From NCBI RefSeq assembly GCF_004216475.1, contig NZ_CP022303.1, positions 3,968,001-4,032,000 on the forward strand: a stretch of 64,000 nt of DNA. Direction: 5' to 3'. Positions 32,587 through 41,172 of this stretch are shown piece after piece. A program made the translations under genes and the position numbers. The notes beneath the pieces are model-generated. The model was not told the DNA's origin. It was given only the letters and a program-made list of their open reading frames with translations, and searched no databases. Every line of letters begins with the position of its first letter. Positions within the stretch are counted from its first letter, which is position 1. The DNA is from Thalassococcus sp. S3 (lineage in GTDB: Bacteria; Pseudomonadota; Alphaproteobacteria; Rhodobacterales; Rhodobacteraceae).

Positions 32587-33594
32587 ATGGGCGTTCTCAG
32601 TGAAGGCAGGTGGTATCCTGAAGGCTACGACACAGAGGTTGTCGATGGCGCGTTTCAAATGACCACATCTAAGTTTCGCAACTGGATCACGGCGGACGGT
32701 TCGACTGGTCCAACCGGAGAAAGCGGCTTCATGGCAGAAAGCGGTCGCTACCACCTTTATGTCTCCTATGCCTGCCCTTGGGCGCACCGCACACTGCTCT
32801 TCCGTGTCCTCAAGGGCTTGGAAAATCACATCGACGTTTCCGTCGTTTCGCCGTTTCTGGATGATGAAAGCTGGACCTTCGAGCAGGACGCCAAAGATAC
32901 CACCGGCGACAAGCTGATGGGTCACAAATAGCTGCGCGACATCTACGTTGCATCTGAGCCGAAAGCGTCTGGTCGTGTCACTGTGCCAGTCCTTTGGGAC
33001 ACCAAAAGCGAGAAGACCGTTTCGAACGAGAGCGCCGAGATTATCCGGATGTTCAACACCGCATTCGACGGGATCACAGGGAACACCGCGGATTATTGCC
33101 CCATCGAATTGTTCGATGAGATCGGCCAGATGAACGCGCGGGTTTTTGAGGCGATCAACAGCGGCGTGTATGCGGCCGCGTTCGCCACAGCCCAAGCGGC
33201 CTATGAAGACGCCGTTGGAAAGCTCTTCGAGATGCTCGATCAACTCGGGAAGGTAGTTGGGCGCCAGAGATACCTGACCGGCGACAGGCTCACCGACGCT
33301 GACTGGCGGATCGTCACATCGCTGGTGCGCTTCGATCACGTCTACCCCGGGCACTTCAAGTGCAACCGTCGCAGGTTGATCGACTATCCAAACCCAATCG
33401 AATGGTTACACGAGCTTTATCAGATGCCGGGGATTGCCGCGACTGTTCGCTTCGGTCGCATCATTCCACACTATTATGCGAGCCACGATTGGATCAATCC
33501 GAGCCGGGTGGTAGCTGTTAGGCCGGACGTAACTTTTGATCGCCCAACCAATCGAGAGAACCTGCACGCCAACCCAGCGACGCAAGAACCCTAA
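32587..33594 (+). pseudogene. Glutathionyl-hydroquinone reductase (Xi-class GST, YqjG/ECM4) interrupted by an in-frame TAG
   Basis: The frame 32587-33594 encodes a full-length (~336 codon) Xi-class glutathione transferase that reduces glutathionyl-hydroquinones. The catalytic motif Y-A-C-P-W-A-H-R (Cys63), T-V-P-V-L-W-D, S-A-E-I-I-R-M, and the C-terminal half with L-T-G-D-R-L-T-D-A-D-W-R and H-V-Y-P-G-H-F-K-C-N-R are all intact. One TAG at 32929-32931 (codon 115) separates H-K from L-R-D-I-Y; relatives have Tyr there (Y-L-x-x-I-Y), one base change from TAG. No frameshift is present. Either a recently broken gene, a sequencing error or read-through. An alternative start downstream would lack the catalytic Cys. 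Confidence 0.88.
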
Positions 33595-33774
33595 TTGGCC
33601 GCGTTGCGCTAGTCGTGTGGGTTTCGGCTCGCTGAGATCGTTAGGTTTGGCGCAGCATCCCTAGTTGAGTACGTGTTTCAATCCGACCCAGGACGGCCCA
33701 GAGTAACCGATGCTGCGAAGTGCGCGAGTATCCGCTGTTTTGCTCCTGGCCACATTCCAGCGCGGCGAACAAAC

Positions 33775-34068
33775 TCAGCAAACTTCGAAGCCAGATGACG
33801 AGGCGGCGAAGCGCGCGACTGCGGTTGCGGTGGCTTCTTTGATATCGTGCGGAAGTGCTTGCGCCTGAAGCAGTTTGGACAGATGTTCAGATATCGCGAT
33901 TGCCTCCAGCGAACTCACTTGAGTGCACAAATGATGCTCAAGTGTTTGCGCTCGCTCATCACTAATGATTCGGGCTCGGACGATTTCAGATGCAACCGGC
34001 CTCCACCTCGCATTCGTAAGCTGAAGGTCGTTGGATTTGTCCGAGTTGTCGATCAGGATGAAGGTCAT
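33775..34068 (-). CDS. 97-aa hypothetical protein
   Basis: A small frame on the minus strand with protein-like composition: an N-terminal strand region (T-F-I-L-I-D-N-S, L-Q-L-T-N-A-R-W-R-P-V-A) followed by two helices (E-R-A-Q-T-L-E-H-H-L and I-A-I-S-E-H-L-S-K-L-L). No family is recognised and the ribosome-binding site is weak. It stands alone in a 650-bp gap between the broken reductase gene and the IS remnant. May be a real small gene or chance. Confidence 0.4.
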   Translation of the reverse strand: MTFILIDNSDKSNDLQLTNARWRPVASEIVRARIISDERAQTLEHHLCTQVSSLEAIAISEHLSKLLQAQALPHDIKEATATAVARFAASSSGFEVC

Positions 34069-34242
34069 TGCAGAGCTTTGCGGGCAACTTCTCAGTAGGC
34101 TGACACAGGCGAAAGCCTCTACTCGTTTTCACATGCAGACATTGATTGATCAATTGCCTACGACCGCAAGGGGCCGCAAACCGGACGTTGAAGCTCGTCG
34201 GGACAATTGCGAAGCGTCTTGCAGTAAGAAAGGTCAGCTAAG

Positions 34243-34452
34243 TCATGTAAACAGATGGCGCACCCAAAGACTGACAGAAGCGACGTCGATGAGCCCCAGA
34301 TCGCTTTCAGCGGCTTTATCGTCGCGTGTGGTAACGCGGCGGGCGTTCTTGAGCTTGTTGAAGCAGCGTTCGACCATGTTTCTTAGGCGATAAATATCCT
34401 GATCCACACCGACGCGCATCTTGCAGGACGTGCGCTTTGGGATCTGAAGCAA
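34243..34452 (-). mobile_element. IS5-family transposase remnant (C-terminal fragment)
   Basis: The frame encodes the last ~60 residues of an IS5-type (IS427-like) DDE transposase: Y-R-L-R-N-M-V-E-R-C-F-N-K-L-K-N-A-R-R-V-T-T-R, including the catalytic-region Glu and the K-N/R-R patch, then a degraded tail. The upstream coding part and the terminal inverted repeats cannot be found in the adjacent bases, so only a fragment remains. It marks a past insertion at the junction between the accessory stretch and the yeh-type operon. Confidence 0.8.
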
Positions 34453-34652
34453 GATGCTCCTTTCATTGAGACGTGCGGGTGCAGCGTTGCGTCCGGTGAT
34501 CGCCAGAAGCAGTCACTTCGTCATCGATTGGGCAGTGGCGTGAAGTCGCATGTGACCCCAGCTATCACTGTACCCAAATTGATCAGAATCTGCGGATTTT
34601 CTTTGTTTTCAGCGGTTTTTGCACCCTTCGTGACAATATATCCACAGCGCTT

Positions 34653-34671
34653 TGCGTCAATTCTTGACGCA
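34653..34671. repeat. 8-bp inverted repeat downstream of the SWIM gene
   Basis: TGCGTCAA and TTGACGCA are exact reverse complements with a 3-nt spacer, 68 bp past the end of the leftward five-gene operon. No T-run follows on the minus strand, so a terminator role is uncertain. The surrounding 280 bp (34453-34738) hold no gene I can support and are AT-richer than their neighbours. Confidence 0.35.
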
Positions 34672-34738
34672 GCTCTGGCGCTTCCGGATAGCATCGGCTC
34701 GCGCCAACCCGCGTGCCGTGCGTTTTAGATCCAGGCGG

Positions 34739-36616
34739 CTACCTTTCGCCCCGCGCCAGGTCACGTCCCGCGCTGAGGACATAGGCAAGCCTTAAAGCGG
34801 CGCGAACGTCTTTGTCCGCCCGCCACGCTTCATCAGCGGCAAGCACCTGCCCAAGCCCAAGCGATTGCGCGTCCGAGACAAGCGATTGCGGGAGCCCGGC
34901 TCGCCCCGAAAGGTTCGTGGCAACCGCTTCCAAGGCGCGTTCGAAGTAAAGCGCGAGAGGATCCAGCGGGGCGATCTCGCTTTCTGCCCTTGGTATGGCC
35001 CGTTCAAGAAAACGGTCCATCATCGCCCCGACCCCCTTTGGCTTGGGGAGCTGGTCGAGCCCGAGGCAAAGGGGACCTGCATCATCCATCCAGACCGACA
35101 GAAGGCGCCCCAGGCCGCCGCCGGGCGGAAAGGCGACAAGACCGGCCTTGATGCGGCGCACCAGCGCGGCGAGCTTCGCACGAAGGCCCGGATCATCCGG
35201 AAGCTTCAGCGTCACGCAAGAGCCGTTCGCATCCATCCAATCCCAAACCGCCACCTGCGCGTAGCCGTCAAAGCCGATCCCGGCGAGGCTGTCGGGCTTG
35301 AGGATGATCAAGGCGTCCCCCGCCCTTTGCCGCAGGCCTTCGCCGAGTTGATGGCGCACAGCCTGGTGCAACTCTTGCCAATCTGTCTGCACGCCCAGCA
35401 AATCGCCAAGGCCGATTGCAGCGCCGAATATTGCCGTCTGGTTCAGGCCGAGACCGTTATCCCCTGCAATGGCCGCATCGGGCAAGGTGATGGTACGCCC
35501 TGCCATTGCCGAGGGTTTTGCAAGGCTCCAGAGCGTGGTTGTCCATTGATGCATGGGATTGAAGGTCAGATCTGTCCCTGCAGCGCGGGCCTGGACTGCG
35601 CGGTAGATGGTGCCATCCTCCAGATCCGAAAACATCATCGTCAGCCCCCTTGCGCCGGCTGGCGTTTGCCAGATTTCCGCACCGACAAAGGCCAGAGACT
35701 TGGGGCCGGAGGGGGCGAACGTGCGGGCCAGCACGCCGACCAGTGCGGGATCGTCGGGGGCGAGGCGCAGGGCTTCGGCAAGCGCATAGCTCCGTGCGAT
35801 ACCGCCCAAAAGGTCCGTCGGGGTCACACTGGCGGTGCGCAATGCTTCGGGGTCCATATTCTTGGACAATCCGCGCAATTCGGCGGCGATGCGGGGGATA
35901 GCCTCGGCCCTTGTGTCGACCGCGATGTTGAAGAGATGGGCCTGCGCCTGCGCGAATGTGCCCGCCGCGAGTGATATTGCGGCCATTTCCAAAGCTGCCG
36001 TGATCCGGTCAAGTGTGCCAGCATCTGCATACGGCGCGCTGGTTTGGGCCACGATTTCCGGCAAGGCTGCTCCGTTCGCCCGTGCCACGGCAAGGGCGGC
36101 CGCCGCGATGGAACGTCTTTTGTGTGCCGCCACGGGTCCCTTATAAATCGCGTCGCGCAGGCCGCCTCCGTTCGGAAACGTCACCTTTGCGGCGCTCTCG
36201 GCAAAACTGGCGATGACTGTGCCTTTCGTGTCGGGCACCTGGGCCTCCTCGGCCAGGCCGCAAGCCGCAGGCCAGTCTTTGCCTGCGAACTTTTCGATCT
36301 CTTGCAACGTGAAATCCAGGGGTACCGGCCCCGCGTCGGTGGTTACCTCCGCCTGGTCCCGAAGAAATATGACCGCCGCGACGATGTGACGACAGATCCC
36401 CGTGGCCGGACAGGTACAGCGCGCCGTGTCGAGGGATTTGGCGTTCAGCGTCAAGACCTCTCCGGCCACGTTGAATGTGGCGCTGTCCTTTTCCTGCGCG
36501 CTCAGTGTGACTTTGCCGGCATCGACGTCTTTCTTTGCGCGGATTAGCACACCCTTCGATGTAAGCGCCGCCAGAGCATCATCGTCGGAAGAGGCCAGAA
36601 GGGCAGCGAGGCTCAT
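34739..36616 (-). CDS. SWIM zinc-finger protein (YehQ-like)
   Basis: A 625-residue protein with a SWIM zinc-binding motif near the N-terminus: C-T-C (Cys67, Cys69) then C-R-H (Cys75, His77), in the C-x-C-x(n)-C-x-H pattern. The remainder is a long helical region without a recognised catalytic site. SWIM domains bind DNA or proteins. E. coli YehQ is a SWIM protein at the end of the yehLMPQ cluster, and this gene is likewise the last of an operon with MoxR ATPase, DUF5682 and VWA genes; it overlaps the VWA gene by 4 bp. The cellular role is unknown. Confidence 0.85.
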   Translation of the reverse strand: MSLAALLASSDDDALAALTSKGVLIRAKKDVDAGKVTLSAQEKDSATFNVAGEVLTLNAKSLDTARCTCPATGICRHIVAAVIFLRDQAEVTTDAGPVPLDFTLQEIEKFAGKDWPAACGLAEEAQVPDTKGTVIASFAESAAKVTFPNGGGLRDAIYKGPVAAHKRRSIAAAALAVARANGAALPEIVAQTSAPYADAGTLDRITAALEMAAISLAAGTFAQAQAHLFNIAVDTRAEAIPRIAAELRGLSKNMDPEALRTASVTPTDLLGGIARSYALAEALRLAPDDPALVGVLARTFAPSGPKSLAFVGAEIWQTPAGARGLTMMFSDLEDGTIYRAVQARAAGTDLTFNPMHQWTTTLWSLAKPSAMAGRTITLPDAAIAGDNGLGLNQTAIFGAAIGLGDLLGVQTDWQELHQAVRHQLGEGLRQRAGDALIILKPDSLAGIGFDGYAQVAVWDWMDANGSCVTLKLPDDPGLRAKLAALVRRIKAGLVAFPPGGGLGRLLSVWMDDAGPLCLGLDQLPKPKGVGAMMDRFLERAIPRAESEIAPLDPLALYFERALEAVATNLSGRAGLPQSLVSDAQSLGLGQVLAADEAWRADKDVRAALRLAYVLSAGRDLARGER

Positions 36617-37746
36617 CGCATTACCCCGGCCAGCCAGTCCGCAAAGGCATCGGGCGTCATCGCCCCGACATTCATGCCCAGTTGCGCCAGCTTGCCCGCC
36701 ATATCCCGGTCGAAATCCGCAACGCCCCGGTCGTCCAGTGCGGCAATCCCCAGCATTTTGACCCGCGCCTCGTTCAACCGGGCCACGGCGGCCAGAAGCG
36801 CCCTGGGGGCCGCACCCTCATAAAAGTCCGACACCAGTGCAAAGACTGTCCGATTGGGCTGCTCAACCAAATCTTCGCAATAGCTGACCGCCTTGCCGAT
36901 GTTCGTTCCGCCGCCCAACTGCACCGACAAGAGCAGGGACAGGGGATCGTCCAGTTCGCCGGTGACATCGACCACCGACGTGTCGAAGAGCACCATCTTG
37001 ACCTGCACCCCCGGCAGCCCGCCGAGAACCGCCGCCATCAGCGCTGAAAAGATCAGGCTTTCCGTCATCGACCCCGATTGATCGACGCATAGGATCACGG
37101 TCCAGTCGAGATGGCGCTTTTGCCGGGACATAAAGCGAAGCTGGTCGGCGATCAGCAGTTTACGCTCGTCATCCCAGGTTTTCAGGTTCGCGCGGATCGT
37201 GCCGCGGGCGTCGAAGTTTGCGGCTGACTTCATGGGCGAGCGCATATGGCGGTTGCGCCGCCCGGACATGGAGCGGGCGAGCTTTGCCTTCAGCTTCTCC
37301 ATGATCTCGTCAATCACCTTCTGGGCGATGCGGCGCACTTCGGCCTGAACCTGCGGGTCGGCGCGGTCGCGAAAGGTCAAAAGCGCACGCAACATGCCGG
37401 GCGTGCTGGGCATCTCCTCCCAGACTTTTGGATCTTTCAAAAGGTCTGTCAGTTGGTAGCGCTCGATCGCGTCGGTTTGCAGTGTTTCAAAGACTTTCTG
37501 CGGGAAAAGCCCTTTCGTATCGCTCAACCAATCGAGGGCTTTCATCTGGGTGGGATCCAATCCGGCGGATCGGGGCCCACCGGCAGGCCTGACACCGCGC
37601 TGCTGGTACTCACGCCCGTAAAGGTAGTCCAAGGCCCGATCACGGCGGGTGTCCATCCCGCCCAGACATGCGCCGAATTGCCGGTCCGCATAACGGCCCA
37701 GCAGTAGGCGCCAGCGGTCAACCGGTCGGCGCATCGGAAGCTCCAT
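36613..37746 (-). CDS. VWA-domain protein (YehP-like), MoxR partner
   Basis: A 377-residue protein. The C-terminal von Willebrand A domain (~212-375) carries an intact metal-ion-dependent adhesion site, D-Q-S-G-S-M (Asp222, Ser224, Ser226), G-G-G-T-N-I-G-K for the second loop, and S-D-F-Y-E-G for the third. The N-terminal ~200 residues are helical and basic near R-R-N-R-H-M. VWA proteins of this kind bind a MoxR AAA+ partner and act as substrate or metal-insertion adaptors. It overlaps the DUF5682 gene by 29 bp and the SWIM gene by 4 bp. Confidence 0.9.
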   Translation of the reverse strand: MELPMRRPVDRWRLLLGRYADRQFGACLGGMDTRRDRALDYLYGREYQQRGVRPAGGPRSAGLDPTQMKALDWLSDTKGLFPQKVFETLQTDAIERYQLTDLLKDPKVWEEMPSTPGMLRALLTFRDRADPQVQAEVRRIAQKVIDEIMEKLKAKLARSMSGRRNRHMRSPMKSAANFDARGTIRANLKTWDDERKLLIADQLRFMSRQKRHLDWTVILCVDQSGSMTESLIFSALMAAVLGGLPGVQVKMVLFDTSVVDVTGELDDPLSLLLSVQLGGGTNIGKAVSYCEDLVEQPNRTVFALVSDFYEGAAPRALLAAVARLNEARVKMLGIAALDDRGVADFDRDMAGKLAQLGMNVGAMTPDAFADWLAGVMR

Positions 37747-40075
37747 TTGCCTTCAGGATTGCGGCGATGGCCCGGTCGATCCGCAGGGCGCGTGCCAGAT
37801 CTGCCTCGGTAAAGCGCGACGGTCCCTGACGCAGGGATCCGCCATCAAGGCCCAGCAGATCCACCAATTCTTCGGCAAGCCGGTCGGTTTCATGAGGGTT
37901 CAGCTGGGTCAGCGACCGGCGCAGCGCGGGCAGGACGGCCAGAAACGCATCATCGTCCAGCGCGGCCAGCGCATCCTCGGCCCCCTGCAGCACCGTCCGG
38001 CTTTGCCACAGCAACATGGGCGCGGTCATCAGAAGGCCGTTCAGTGCTGCGGCTGCCTCGGCAGGGTCCAGACCGACACCCCCCAACGTGCCGCGTAAAA
38101 GCGTGGCCAGCGCCGTATCCTCCCGCAGCCCGGCCTGTACCAAAAGTCCCATCAGCGCCCCGGCCAAGAGCGGTGGGCAGGCCTCATCCTCCAAAAGCTC
38201 TTCAACGGCGCGGTCGAACCGGTCCCGATCAAACCGGTCCGCCTGCGGCCCGCGCAGAACGCCGGCCACGATATGCAGGGCCTTGATGCGCGACGGCAGG
38301 CTTTCTTCGGGGGTCTGCGTCAGATCCGCCATCAGATAGATCAGCCGATCAAACGCGCTTTTCGCGACGGCCAGCAGATCGGGCGCGCCCGGATCGTGCA
38401 GCGGATCGCCGGGCATCGCGACGGCCTGCAGACGCAGCACAATCTGGGCCAGCCCCTCAAAATCACCCGATAGCTCGACGGCGTCTGCCAGATCCCCGGT
38501 CAATGTCGGCAGAAAGGGACCAAGCCCGGCGCGCAGGCCCGTCAACACAAGGGTCAGCACAGCGTCGAGATTCGTCCCCTGGCCCTCGTCAAAAAGCCGG
38601 GCACGGTCCCGCATTAGCGCGTTCAAGGCGGCCCGGGGAACGGTCGCACCAAGGGGCGCTGCCTTGATCAACGCCCCTTCGACAAAGGGAGACCAGCCGA
38701 CGGACCATTCGGCAAACAGAAGATCAACGCGGCTGCCCAACAGGAAGTCAGGGCCGGCCTCCAAGCTGGCCAGACCGGTCTCGAGCAAGGCCATCTGGTA
38801 GAAGTATTGCTGTGCCTCGCGATGGCTGGCCTTGCGCCTGATATCAAGCTTACGCCTTTTGCGGGCGCTGTCGGTCAGATCCACGCGATGGGTTTTGGCG
38901 CGGGTGCGGGCATCGGCCACCAGGGGCGGCTGGCCTGCAGATTTGGGCACCTCGCCCAGGCGGGTGCCCCTCAGGAATGCGTGCATACGTTCGGTATAGG
39001 GCTCTCCCGGTCCGGCCTCTGTCTTGATCAGCGCTGTGCGCATGCCGTCGAACAGATCCGGCAGCATCACCGCGTCCCGGCCTTTCATCTGTGCCAGACC
39101 TTGGGCAATGGCCACCATTTCCGTGAGTTGAGGCAAGGGAACCCTTCGGTCATCCCCTGCCATTTGCCCGGCAAACCCGACGGCAGTCTCAACGGCAAGA
39201 GCGGACCAATCCGGCACGCCATTGGCCGTCAACGTCGCTTCCCATGCCTGATTGTACCATCCCGGATAGCGCAGCCCGGCCCCATAGCCCGACAACGCAT
39301 CCAGCGCATCCTCGCCATAGGCGACCAGATAGCTTTCAACACTGGGTGGTGCTTTGGGCGTCTCAGAGAGCTCGGCTTGCAACAAGGCCGGCGTGTGAAA
39401 CCCGCCGGTCAGAACGATGGCGCGCTTGCCCTGCAGCTCTGCAATGTGGCGGCGCATTTCGGCCTCCCGCGCCAAGGTCGCATCCACCTCCATCAGCGCG
39501 GGATCGGTCGTTTCCCGCATCGCGAGGCAGTAGGCGTAGACGTCGCAAAAGAAGCCGCGCCAGTCAGACTGTCCCAGCCGCGTCTCGAACAGATGATCCC
39601 ACAGCTCCGCACCGTCCCGCAGACCCAGCGCCTTACAGGTCTCGGCAATGAAATCCGCAGCGGTGAAGGCAAACTCTGACTGGAGACTTTCGGGCACATG
39701 CTCCATCCGCGCTCCGCATGGCATGTCGATAAAACGGACCTCCACCCCTTGGGCCATGCCGTCCCGGATGGCCACGAATTCTGGCGCATGGGCAGACAGC
39801 GGGTAGTAGGTCACGGGGCGCGGCCCCTCGTCGTCGACAGGCCCCATCGCGGCAATGGCGATGGGCGGGACTGTGCCCGGTTCTGCAAGCATCGGGATGT
39901 GGTGGCTCAGATCCGATGGCCCTTCGATCAGGATCACCTCTGGTTGCCACTCTGCAATCATCGCGCGCAACATCCAGGCGCAGGCGGGCGAATGGTGGCG
40001 GATAGGCGCGAAGGCCAAACGCTCTCCGAAGAGCGCCGCCTCTGCCGCCACGCGGGTGGTCAGATCTTCGGTCAC
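37718..40075 (-). CDS. DUF5682 family protein (YehM-like)
   Basis: A 785-residue protein; start taken as the GTG at 40075, which overlaps the moxR stop (GTGA), although an in-frame ATG at 40120 lies within moxR. The N-terminal ~280 residues hold the family-type motifs F-A-P-I-R-H-H-S-P-A-C-A, E-G-P-S-D and a later T-G-G-F-H-T-P-A, with conserved His/Asp/Glu residues suggestive of a catalytic or metal-binding domain related to TraB/EreA-type folds. The rest is helical. DUF5682 proteins are habitually encoded beside MoxR and VWA genes, as E. coli yehM is. Biochemical function unknown. Confidence 0.85.
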   Translation of the reverse strand: MTEDLTTRVAAEAALFGERLAFAPIRHHSPACAWMLRAMIAEWQPEVILIEGPSDLSHHIPMLAEPGTVPPIAIAAMGPVDDEGPRPVTYYPLSAHAPEFVAIRDGMAQGVEVRFIDMPCGARMEHVPESLQSEFAFTAADFIAETCKALGLRDGAELWDHLFETRLGQSDWRGFFCDVYAYCLAMRETTDPALMEVDATLAREAEMRRHIAELQGKRAIVLTGGFHTPALLQAELSETPKAPPSVESYLVAYGEDALDALSGYGAGLRYPGWYNQAWEATLTANGVPDWSALAVETAVGFAGQMAGDDRRVPLPQLTEMVAIAQGLAQMKGRDAVMLPDLFDGMRTALIKTEAGPGEPYTERMHAFLRGTRLGEVPKSAGQPPLVADARTRAKTHRVDLTDSARKRRKLDIRRKASHREAQQYFYQMALLETGLASLEAGPDFLLGSRVDLLFAEWSVGWSPFVEGALIKAAPLGATVPRAALNALMRDRARLFDEGQGTNLDAVLTLVLTGLRAGLGPFLPTLTGDLADAVELSGDFEGLAQIVLRLQAVAMPGDPLHDPGAPDLLAVAKSAFDRLIYLMADLTQTPEESLPSRIKALHIVAGVLRGPQADRFDRDRFDRAVEELLEDEACPPLLAGALMGLLVQAGLREDTALATLLRGTLGGVGLDPAEAAAALNGLLMTAPMLLWQSRTVLQGAEDALAALDDDAFLAVLPALRRSLTQLNPHETDRLAEELVDLLGLDGGSLRQGPSRFTEADLARALRIDRAIAAILKANGASDAPTG

Positions 40076-41172
40076 TTGGCCTTCAGCGATCTGCTGGCAG
40101 CCTCGTAAAAATCCTTCCATTCCGGCGACTTGCGTGCACGGTCCCGGGCCACAAGGTCGACATAGCTGGCCAGCTTGCGTGCATCCTCCGGATCGTCCTT
40201 GAACACAACGCCCTGGAGTTGCCTTGCGATATGACGCCCCCCGACAGCCCCCGCGTCGAGATAGGTGGCGTCCAATGTCGCCGCATGGGCGATATTCACG
40301 CTCTCCGCCGTGGACATCACGGCCTTGGGGGCCGCGACAGCCGTTCCATCCTCCAGCTTGCCATGACGCAAATCGCGGAAGACGGTCACCAGCATGGTCA
40401 GAACATCGTCCGACGGCGCAGCCGCTTGAGGATGTTCGGCCATGCGTTCGGCCACTTGCTGTGCGACCAGCGCCTTTTCAAACGCAGGATCGGCAATTGG
40501 CAGGACAGTTTCAAAATTGAACCGCCGTTTCAGGGCCGACGACATATCGTGCACACCCCTGTCCCGCAGGTTGGCCGTCGCAATCACGTTAAAGCCCGGC
40601 TTGGCACGCACTTCGTAGTCTGTGCCCAGTTCGGGCACCGTCATCGTCTTTTCGGACATCAGAGAGATCAGGACATCTTGCACTTCCGGCGCGCAGCGTG
40701 TGATTTCCTCGATCCGCACCAGATGCCCGTCCTGCATCGCCGTCAGCACCGGAGAGGGCACCATCGCATCAACGCTCGGTCCGTTGGCAAGCAGCATGGC
40801 ATAGTTCCAGCCATAGCGCAGGTGATCCTCGATAATCCCCGCAGAGCCTTGAATGACCGCCGTCGAACGACCCGAGATCGCGGCTGCCAAAAGCTCGGAC
40901 AACAAAGACTTCGCCGTGCCCGGCTCGCCCACCAGCATCAGACCCTGGCGGCCCATCAGCGACACGATGCAGCGATCAACCAACGCGTCGTCGCCCACGA
41001 ATTTCGCTGCTATGCCAAGGTCTTCGTCCCCCACGATGAACCGACGCACGGCGCGTGGGGTGAGCGCCCAGCCAGCAGGGCGAGGACCGTCATCCTCCGC
41101 CGCGAGCCTTTTCAGTTGGTCGGCATAGACCGTTTCCGCCGATTGACGCAAAACGGTGTCGGGCGCGTCCAT
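40072..41172 (-). CDS. MoxR-type AAA+ ATPase (YehL-like)
   Basis: A 366-residue AAA+ ATPase; start at the ATG at 41172, which overlaps the upstream stop (TGATG). Walker A is G-E-P-G-T-A-K-S (82-89), Walker B is R-I-E-E (~153-156), sensor 1 N-V-I-A-T-A-N-L-R-D-R-G (~205-216) and the Arg-finger region S-S-A-L-K-R-R-F-N-F follow in the order of the MoxR/YehL group. These hexameric chaperones remodel or activate partners, usually through a VWA protein, which is encoded two genes downstream. All catalytic residues are intact. Confidence 0.93.
   Translation of the reverse strand: MDAPDTVLRQSAETVYADQLKRLAAEDDGPRPAGWALTPRAVRRFIVGDEDLGIAAKFVGDDALVDRCIVSLMGRQGLMLVGEPGTAKSLLSELLAAAISGRSTAVIQGSAGIIEDHLRYGWNYAMLLANGPSVDAMVPSPVLTAMQDGHLVRIEEITRCAPEVQDVLISLMSEKTMTVPELGTDYEVRAKPGFNVIATANLRDRGVHDMSSALKRRFNFETVLPIADPAFEKALVAQQVAERMAEHPQAAAPSDDVLTMLVTVFRDLRHGKLEDGTAVAAPKAVMSTAESVNIAHAATLDATYLDAGAVGGRHIARQLQGVVFKDDPEDARKLASYVDLVARDRARKSPEWKDFYEAASRSLKAK

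Noticed and set aside
34653..34671. Intrinsic terminator for the five-gene operon
   Set aside because: The 8-bp palindrome has no T-run on the minus strand; it is kept only as a repeat.
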